Assembly (NCBI GenBank): GCA_900754695.1
Contig: CAAEDU010000001.1
Span: 1 to 17,964, forward strand
Source: Clostridia bacterium
GTDB taxonomy: Bacteria > Bacillota > Clostridia > Christensenellales > CAG-917
Length of the DNA: 17,964 bases
Direction: 5' to 3'
In this document: positions 12,664 through 17,964 of the stretch, piece by piece
Layout: each line of letters opens with the position of its first letter
Numbering within the stretch: position 1 is the first letter of the stretch
The notes under the pieces: model-generated
Seen by the model: only the letters and a program-made list of their open reading frames with translations
What the model was told of the DNA's origin: nothing
Databases searched by the model: none
Position numbers and translations under genes: made by a program

Positions 12664-13946
12664 AAATGACGGTGCTCCCCTCCCGCGTCTCGGGCACGGT
12701 CGATGCCGTCCCCTCCAAGTCCCACGCGCACAGGCTGCTCATCGCGGCGGCGCTCGCGGACGCGCCCGCAAATGTGATCTGTCCCGCCCTCTCCCGCGAC
12801 ATCGAGAGGACGGCGGAGTGCCTCGCGGCGCTGGGGGCAGCGGTCACGCGCACCGAGGACGGCTTCGAGGTGACGCCGATAAGCAAAGTCAAAAAGGGCG
12901 CAGTGCTGAACGCGGGCGAGAGCGGTTCCACCCTGCGCTTCCTGCTGCCCGTCGCCTGCGCGCTGGGCGCGGACGCGACCTTTACGGGGGAAGGCAGACT
13001 GCCCTTCCGCCCGCTCGGCACCCTCACGGACGCTCTCACGCGCGGCGGGGCGAGCATCTCTCGTCCCGCAGACCTCCCCGACACAGACGTCATGTCGGCG
13101 CCCTCTCTCCCCCTCACCACGGGCGGGAAACTTGCGGGCGGAGAATTCGCGGTGGATGCGTCGGTGAGCTCGCAATACGTCAGCGGGATGCTCTTCGCTC
13201 TCGCCGCGCTCGACAGCGAATGCACGCTGAAAACAATAGGGAGTGCCGTCTCGGAAGGCTACACCGAGATGACGCTGGGCGCCCTCGCCCTCTTCGACAA
13301 GCGCGTCAAAAAGACCGCGGAGGGCTATCTCATCCCCGATGGCGGGCTGCACTCCCCCGGCACGGTGCGCGCGGAAGGCGACTGGTCGTCCGCGGCGTTC
13401 ATGCTGGCGGCGGGCGCACTCGCGGGCGACGTGACGGTGACGGGGCTCGACCCCCGCAGCGCACAGCGCGACAAAAGGATCGCGGACATCCTCGCCGGGA
13501 TGGGTGCGGAAGTCTCCTTCCCTGCGGGAGACCGCTGCCGTGTGAAAGCGGCGCCTCTCCGCGCCGTGAGCGTGGACGTGGACGACATCCCGGACCTCGC
13601 CCCCGTGCTCTCCGTACTCATGGCGGCGGCGGAAGGCGAGAGCGTGATGACGGGCGTGGCGCGCCTCCGCGACAAGGAGAGCGACAGGCTCGCCGCCATC
13701 GTGCACAACCTGTCCGCAATGGGCATCGACGCCGAGATCCGCGGCAACTCCCTGCTCATCCGCGGCGGCAAAATAAAGAATTTCGCGGCAAGCGGCTTCG
13801 GGGATCACCGCATGGTGATGTCCGCCGCCGTGGCGGGGCTGCTTGCGGGCGGAGAGGTGACGGATGCGGAAGCGGCGGCAAAATCCTACCCCGCGTTCTT
13901 CCGCGATCTTAAGCTCATCGGAGGCAAAACGCATGAGACCGTTTGA
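12660..13946 (+). CDS. aroA: 5-enolpyruvylshikimate-3-phosphate synthase
   Basis: A 428-residue enzyme of full length, transferring enolpyruvyl from PEP to shikimate-3-phosphate. SKSHAHR (19-25) carries the PEP/shikimate-contacting lysine K20. NAGESGSTLRF (84-94) is the PEP-site loop in the form common in Gram-positives rather than the NAGTAMR of enterobacteria. DASVSSQYVSG (166-176) binds the substrate. D312 (DIPDLAP), RDKESDRL (337-344) and GDHRM (381-385) complete the active site. The loop suggests it should not be assumed glyphosate-sensitive like class I enzymes. That is inference only. Start and stop overlap aroB by 4 bp and aroC by 14 bp. Confidence 0.96.
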   Translation: MKMTVLPSRVSGTVDAVPSKSHAHRLLIAAALADAPANVICPALSRDIERTAECLAALGAAVTRTEDGFEVTPISKVKKGAVLNAGESGSTLRFLLPVACALGADATFTGEGRLPFRPLGTLTDALTRGGASISRPADLPDTDVMSAPSLPLTTGGKLAGGEFAVDASVSSQYVSGMLFALAALDSECTLKTIGSAVSEGYTEMTLGALALFDKRVKKTAEGYLIPDGGLHSPGTVRAEGDWSSAAFMLAAGALAGDVTVTGLDPRSAQRDKRIADILAGMGAEVSFPAGDRCRVKAAPLRAVSVDVDDIPDLAPVLSVLMAAAEGESVMTGVARLRDKESDRLAAIVHNLSAMGIDAEIRGNSLLIRGGKIKNFAASGFGDHRMVMSAAVAGLLAGGEVTDAEAAAKSYPAFFRDLKLIGGKTHETV

Positions 13947-15018
13947 CATCCTTGACATCGACATATTCGGCGAGTCGCACTCCCCGGAGATAGGCGCGAC
14001 GGTGACGGGGCTCCCCTCGGGCGAGACCTTCGACACGGCGGAAGTAGCCGCGCTCGCCGCGCGCAGAAAGAGCGGGAAATATCTCTTCTCCACCCCCCGC
14101 CGCGAGGACGACGAGGCAATGTGGGAGGGCTGCACCGACCTCGGAGACGGCAGGATGCGCATAGACGGTGCGCTCACCGTACGCATCCGGAACGGCAACA
14201 TCCGCCCCTCGGACTACTCTTACGCCCGCACACCGCGCCCCTCTCATGCGGATTACTGCTCGTGGGTGAAGGACGGCGCCGCGGCGGCGCAGTCGGGCGG
14301 CGGCAGATTCTCGGGCAGGATGACCGCTCCCCTCGTCGCGATGGGCGGCGTGGCGGAAGCGCTCCTCAAAAGGCGGGGCATCCGCGTCGCGGCATACATC
14401 GGCGAGCTCGGCGGCGTCAAAGGCAGAGGTTACGCAGACGGCGAGCTCACCTACGAGGACATCGCCGCCTGTTGGGATCACGCCCTCCCCATGCTCTCGA
14501 ACACGGAAGAAGCGGCAGCCGCGGTGAAAGCGGCGCAGGAAATGGGGGACAGCGCGGGCGGCGTGGTGGAATGCGTCGCGTTCGGCGTCCCCGCGGGTCT
14601 CGGCGACGCGCTCTTCGGAGGGCTGGAGAGCAAACTCTCCGCCGCAGTCTACGCCATCCCCGCCGTCAAGGGCGTGGAGTTCGGCGCGGGCTTTGACATC
14701 GCAAGGATGCGCGGCAGCGAGGCAAACGACCCCTTCGCCGTGAGGGACGGAAAGGTGATCACCCTCACCAACCGCTCCGGCGGCATCAACGGCGGCATCT
14801 CCAACGGGATGCCCGTGACCTTCCGGGCGGCGTTCCGCCCCACTCCCTCCATCTCCCTCCCGCAGCGGACGGTGGACCTCGAGACCATGACGGAGACGGA
14901 GATCTCGGTCAAAGGCAGACACGACGCGACGGTGGTGCCGAGAGCGGTGGCGGCGGTGGAAGCCGCGGCGGCGCTCGCTCTCCTCGACGCGGTGCTCCTT
15001 GCGGAGCGCAGGCAATAG
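13933..15018 (+). CDS. aroC: Chorismate synthase (divergent form)
   Basis: A 361-residue FMN-dependent enzyme that makes chorismate from EPSP. The N-terminal signature reads FGESHSPEIG (12-21) where the classical motif is GESHG, keeping H16. RPSHADYCS (102-110) carries the second conserved histidine H105. The central flavin-site block is GGGRFSGRMTAP (122-133) instead of GGRSSARET. GGISNGMPVTFRAAFRPTPSI (287-307) and RHDATVVPRAV (329-339, D331) are well kept. It is clearly a chorismate synthase but a diverged one. The ATG at 13933 matches the family start. An ATG at 13864 would run 83 bp into aroA out of frame. The 106-bp gap that follows has no terminator or leader that I can see. Confidence 0.94.
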   Translation: MRPFDILDIDIFGESHSPEIGATVTGLPSGETFDTAEVAALAARRKSGKYLFSTPRREDDEAMWEGCTDLGDGRMRIDGALTVRIRNGNIRPSDYSYARTPRPSHADYCSWVKDGAAAAQSGGGRFSGRMTAPLVAMGGVAEALLKRRGIRVAAYIGELGGVKGRGYADGELTYEDIAACWDHALPMLSNTEEAAAAVKAAQEMGDSAGGVVECVAFGVPAGLGDALFGGLESKLSAAVYAIPAVKGVEFGAGFDIARMRGSEANDPFAVRDGKVITLTNRSGGINGGISNGMPVTFRAAFRPTPSISLPQRTVDLETMTETEISVKGRHDATVVPRAVAAVEAAAALALLDAVLLAERRQ

Positions 15019-15124
15019 TTTGCCCGCCCGCAAGTCCCGGCTGTGCAGAACGCCAAAGATCACTCTGCGATCGGCTCATATCATTTGCCCGGCATGAAAC
15101 GAAAAACAAAATTTGAGGTGACAT

Positions 15125-16273
15125 ATGACGCTTGAAGAATTGAGAAACAGGATCGACGACATCGACGACAAGATCGCGGCGCTCTACCTTGAAAGGCAGG
15201 ACACCGTGCGCCTCATCGGCGAGGAAAAGGCAAAGACCCACGCCCCCGTCTTCGACCCCGCACGCGAAAAGAAAGTCATCGCCAAAGTGACGAAACAGGC
15301 AGATGACGAGCAAAAAATCTATCTTAAACGTGTGTTTGAGACAATTATGGAGACCGCGCGTGCCTATCAGCGCAGGCTGGTCGCGCCCGCCACTCCCCTC
15401 TCCGACGAGCTCAGACGCGCGCTCATGGAGGGCAAGAGATATTTCCCCGTCTCCGCGTCCGTCGCATGTCAGGGCGTGGAAGGGAGCTACTCCTCCATCG
15501 CCGCGGACAAGCTGTTCGAGATCGCGGACATCACCTTCTTCCGCAATTTCGAGGGGGTGTTCCAGGCGGTGGAAAAGGGGCTGTGCGACTACGGCGTCCT
15601 TCCCATTGAGAACAGCGCGGTGGGCAGCGTCAACGCCGTGTACGACCTCATGAAAAAGCACAACTTCTACATCGTGCGCAGCATCAAGCTGAAGGTCAGC
15701 CATCACCTGCTCGCAAAGAAGGGAGTGAAGCGCGGCGACATCAAGGAGATCTTCTCCCACGAGCAAGCCATCGGGCAATGTGCGGCGTACATCGCGAAGA
15801 ATTTCCCCTCCGCGAAGGTCACGTCCTGCCCCAACACCGCTGTCGCCGCGGAGAGCGTCGCGCGCTCCGACCGCACGGACGTCGCCTGCATCTCCTCCCG
15901 CAACTGCGCGGAGCTCTACGGGCTCGGCATCGTGGACAGCAACATCCAGGACAATGACTCCAACTACACCCGCTTCATCTGCATCAGCAAGCGGCTGGAG
16001 CTCTTCGCGCCCGCGGACCGCATCAGCATCATGATGACTCTCCCCCACGAGTCCGGCTCCCTCAACCGCGTGCTCAACAAGTTCTCCACCTTGGGTCTCA
16101 ACCTCACCAAGCTGGAGTCCCGTCCCCTGCCCGGCACCGACTTCGAGTTCATGTTCTATTTCGACTTCGAGGGACAGATCGAAAACTCCGACACCCTCTC
16201 CCTCATCGCGGAGCTGGATCAGGGCACGGAACAGTTCGTGTTCCTCGGCAGCTATCACGAGGTGGCGCAATGA
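15125..16273 (+). CDS. pheA: Bifunctional chorismate mutase / prephenate dehydratase
   Basis: A 382-residue P-protein taking chorismate to prephenate and then phenylpyruvate. Residues 1-88 form the AroQ-type helical chorismate mutase (LRNRIDDIDDKIAALYLER, with R9 and the K51 region as active-site candidates). Residues about 107-290 form the prephenate dehydratase, with GVLPIENSAVGSV (157-169), SHEQAIGQC (211-219) and the catalytic NYTRF (280-284, T282). Residues about 298-380 are an ACT domain with GSLNRVLNKF...NLTKLESRP (311-334), the phenylalanine-binding site in homologues. Feedback inhibition by Phe is therefore expected. GAGGTGA (15116-15122) precedes the ATG. The stop overlaps the next gene by four bases. 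This is the only chorismate mutase seen here, so it must also feed TyrA unless another exists elsewhere. Confidence 0.96.
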   Translation: MTLEELRNRIDDIDDKIAALYLERQDTVRLIGEEKAKTHAPVFDPAREKKVIAKVTKQADDEQKIYLKRVFETIMETARAYQRRLVAPATPLSDELRRALMEGKRYFPVSASVACQGVEGSYSSIAADKLFEIADITFFRNFEGVFQAVEKGLCDYGVLPIENSAVGSVNAVYDLMKKHNFYIVRSIKLKVSHHLLAKKGVKRGDIKEIFSHEQAIGQCAAYIAKNFPSAKVTSCPNTAVAAESVARSDRTDVACISSRNCAELYGLGIVDSNIQDNDSNYTRFICISKRLELFAPADRISIMMTLPHESGSLNRVLNKFSTLGLNLTKLESRPLPGTDFEFMFYFDFEGQIENSDTLSLIAELDQGTEQFVFLGSYHEVAQ

Positions 16274-17538
16274 GAGTGGGGCTCATCGGCGACCCTCTCG
16301 GGCACAGTTTCTCTCCCCGCCTGCACGCGGCTTTCGGCACGGCGGACTATGAGCTGCACCCCATCCCCGCCGAGGCTCTCCCCGCCTTCTTCCGCGAGCG
16401 CGCCTTCGAGGGCGTCAACGTCACCATCCCGCACAAGATCGCAGTCATCCCACTTCTTGACGAGCTGCACCCCTCCGCCGAGGAATGCGGAGCGGTCAAC
16501 ACCGTCGTCAACCGCGGCGGCAAACTCACGGGCTACAACACCGACATCTTCGGCATGAGCTTCGCCCTCGCCCACGCGGGCATCTCTCTTTCGGGACGGC
16601 ACGTCGTCATCCTCGGCAGCGGCGGGACGTCACACACCGCGCGCGCCCTCGCAAAACGCGAAGGCGCCGCCTCCGTCACCGTCGTCTCGCGGAGCGGCGA
16701 AGTCAACTACTCCAACATCTCCGAGCTCGTCGAGACGGAGATCGTCATCAACACCACCCCCGTCGGCATGTTCCCGCACGCCGACGCGTCTCCCGTCGAC
16801 CTCACCGTCTTCCCGCGGCTCAGAGGCGTGTTCGACGCCGTGTTCAACCCCCTCCGCACCCGCCTCATCGAGCAGGCGGAAAACCTCGGGGTGCCCGTAG
16901 CGAGCGGTCTGCTGATGCTGACGGCGCAGGCAAAAGCCGCAGGCATCCTCTTCCGCGGCGGGGACTATTCCGAGCCCTCGCCCGCAAGCGCGGAGGGCAA
17001 AGAGATCCTGAAAGTGTGGCGGGAGGTCACCGCCGAGCTTACAAACATCGTGCTCATCGGCATGCCCTCCTCGGGCAAGACCACCGTCGGCACTCTTCTT
17101 GCGGAAAGGCTCCGCCGTCCCCTCATCGACACGGACGCCGAGACGGAACGCCGCACGGGCAAGACCGTCCCCGAACTCTTCGCCGAGGGCGGCGAGGAAA
17201 ACTTCCGCAAGGAGGAGCGCCTCACCGTCTCCGAGTGCGCGAGGGGGACGGGCGTCATCATCGCGACGGGCGGAGGCGTGCCCATGTTCCCCGAAAACCG
17301 CGCCGCGCTCGCGGGCAACGGATTTGTCGTCCTCATCCTCCGCGACACGGAAAAGCTCGACACCACAGGGCGTCCCCTCTCCCGCGACCTCGACACCCTG
17401 AAAGCTATGTATAAGGTGAGGATGCCCGTCTACAAGGCGTTCGCCGACGCCGAAGCCGTCAACAACGACACCCCCTCCGCGTGCGCGGAGCTCATCCTGG
17501 AGAAATTCTATGAAAATTTCGGTCATCAACGGTCCTAA
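16270..17538 (+). CDS. aroE/aroK: Fused shikimate dehydrogenase - shikimate kinase
   Basis: A 422-residue fusion. Residues 1 to about 250 form AroE: SFSPRLH (13-19) binds shikimate, NVTIPHK carries catalytic K56, GYNTD holds D92, GSGGTSHTARAL (116-127) binds NADP, and NTTPVGM (161-167) is a family block. Residues about 257-420 form AroK: Walker A GMPSSGKTTVG (264-274), the DTDAE magnesium/shikimate site (287-291), FRKEE (312-316), ATGGG (332-336) and the lid arginine in GRPL (367-370). Both active sites look complete, so one chain should carry dehydroshikimate to shikimate to shikimate-3-phosphate. AroE alone is usually about 270-290 residues and AroK about 165-175, so neither half is badly truncated. 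The reading frame is uninterrupted and overlaps pheA by 4 bp and aroQ by 29 bp. Confidence 0.94.
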   Translation: MRVGLIGDPLGHSFSPRLHAAFGTADYELHPIPAEALPAFFRERAFEGVNVTIPHKIAVIPLLDELHPSAEECGAVNTVVNRGGKLTGYNTDIFGMSFALAHAGISLSGRHVVILGSGGTSHTARALAKREGAASVTVVSRSGEVNYSNISELVETEIVINTTPVGMFPHADASPVDLTVFPRLRGVFDAVFNPLRTRLIEQAENLGVPVASGLLMLTAQAKAAGILFRGGDYSEPSPASAEGKEILKVWREVTAELTNIVLIGMPSSGKTTVGTLLAERLRRPLIDTDAETERRTGKTVPELFAEGGEENFRKEERLTVSECARGTGVIIATGGGVPMFPENRAALAGNGFVVLILRDTEKLDTTGRPLSRDLDTLKAMYKVRMPVYKAFADAEAVNNDTPSACAELILEKFYENFGHQRS

Positions 17539-17944
17539 CATCAACATGCTCGGCGTCCGCGAGCCCGACCTCTACGGCAAGGCGGATTACGCCGCCCTCG
17601 TCGGCAGCATCGAACGCGCCGCCGCAGACCTCGGCGTCGAGGTCACCTTCTTTCAGTCCAACAGCGAAGGGGACATCGTCACGGAGATCCAGCGTGCCTA
17701 CGGCACCGCCGACGCCATCGTCCTGAACGCCGCCGCCTACACCCACACCTCCGTCGCCATCCTCGACGCTCTGAAAGCCGTGGGGCTCCCCACCGTCGAG
17801 GTGCACCTCACCGACATCAACTCCCGCGAGGAGTTCCGCCGCCGCTCCTTTGTCTCCCTCTACGCCGAAAAGATGATCTGCGGCAAAGGCTTCGCAGGCT
17901 ACTCCGAAGCCCTCGCCTACCTCGCCCGAAAATACGACAAATAA
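17510..17944 (+). CDS. aroQ: Type II 3-dehydroquinate dehydratase
   Basis: A 144-residue flavodoxin-like dehydratase of normal length that forms dodecamers in characterised species. It dehydrates 3-dehydroquinate to 3-dehydroshikimate. GPNINMLGVREPDLYG (8-23) carries the catalytic tyrosine Y22, QSNSEG (49-54) binds substrate, NAAAYTHTSVAI (73-84) is the variant of the usual NPGAYTHTSVA block, and EVHLTDINSREEFR (97-110) includes catalytic H99 and a conserved arginine. The start lies inside aroE-aroK, 29 bp before its stop, with GGAGA (17498-17502) as ribosome binding site. It completes the pathway and is the last gene in view. Confidence 0.95.
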   Translation: MKISVINGPNINMLGVREPDLYGKADYAALVGSIERAAADLGVEVTFFQSNSEGDIVTEIQRAYGTADAIVLNAAAYTHTSVAILDALKAVGLPTVEVHLTDINSREEFRRRSFVSLYAEKMICGKGFAGYSEALAYLARKYDK

Positions 17945-17949
17945 TATAA

Positions 17950-17964
17950 TGGGGCTGTGCCCCA
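17950..17964 (+). terminator. Possible operon terminator hairpin cut by the window edge
   Basis: TGGGGC (17950-17955) pairs with GCCCCA (17959-17964) around TGT, six nucleotides after the aroQ stop. The window ends at the last paired base, so a following T-run cannot be checked. The position fits a terminator of the aro operon. Confidence 0.5.

Noticed and set aside
12519..14201. 560-codon open frame on the minus strand across aroB-aroA-aroC
   Set aside because: The + strand genes here carry full catalytic motifs. The reverse frame is Arg/His/Gly-rich with no family resemblance.

Overview
The window reads as a chromosomal stretch of an anaerobic, fermentative, GC-rich Gram-positive bacterium, most likely a gut- or digester-type member of the Clostridia. 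The reasons are AdhE fermentation, two [FeFe] hydrogenases, a Rex repressor, strong AGGAGG-type ribosome binding sites and sigma-A consensus promoters. I cannot name a genus from sequence alone. Every supported gene lies on the + strand, and I see no tRNA, rRNA, CRISPR array or transposase gene.

Region 1 (1-428) has no gene. It holds a 9-bp hairpin, a perfect 30-bp inverted repeat (37-107), a 126-nt nested imperfect palindrome (154-279), and a perfect consensus promoter (TTGACA, 17 bp, TATAAT at 320-348) that should drive the first operon.

Region 2 (429-9438) is a redox/hydrogen operon. It encodes Rex, the bifunctional aldehyde/alcohol dehydrogenase AdhE, an APH-fold kinase, a small [2Fe-2S] thioredoxin-like ferredoxin, a PAS-containing sensory [FeFe] hydrogenase (HydS type), a SpoIIE/PP2C-type phosphatase and a second [FeFe] hydrogenase with intact H-cluster motifs. 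The last four genes match the layout I remember for the Thermoanaerobacterium hfsABCD cluster and resemble the Ruminococcus albus hydS/hydA2 locus. A plausible reading, not proven by sequence, is that NADH/NAD+ (through Rex) and H2 or redox state (through HydS) jointly set the split of electrons between ethanol and H2, with the kinase and phosphatase passing on the HydS signal.

Region 3 (9439-9667) is a regulatory leader. A consensus promoter is followed by a 28-codon ORF with eight Tyr/Phe codons among eleven, then a GC-rich terminator with a U-tract. Three mutually exclusive pairings can be drawn by eye: 1:2 (9529-9535 with 9576-9582), 2:3 (9574-9585 with 9616-9626) and the 3:4 terminator (9612-9634). 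This is the classical layout of ribosome-mediated transcription attenuation, here responding to Tyr/Phe, and is the strongest regulatory finding in the window.

Region 4 (9668-17944) is a compact aromatic amino acid operon: aroF (DAHP synthase with ferredoxin-like regulatory domain), tyrA, aroB, aroA, aroC (divergent), pheA (chorismate mutase/prephenate dehydratase/ACT), a fused aroE-aroK and aroQ. Together they cover every step from erythrose-4-phosphate and PEP to chorismate, plus the steps to phenylpyruvate and 4-hydroxyphenylpyruvate. Most junctions overlap (ATGA or longer), so translational coupling is likely. The window ends inside or just after a hairpin that may be the operon terminator.
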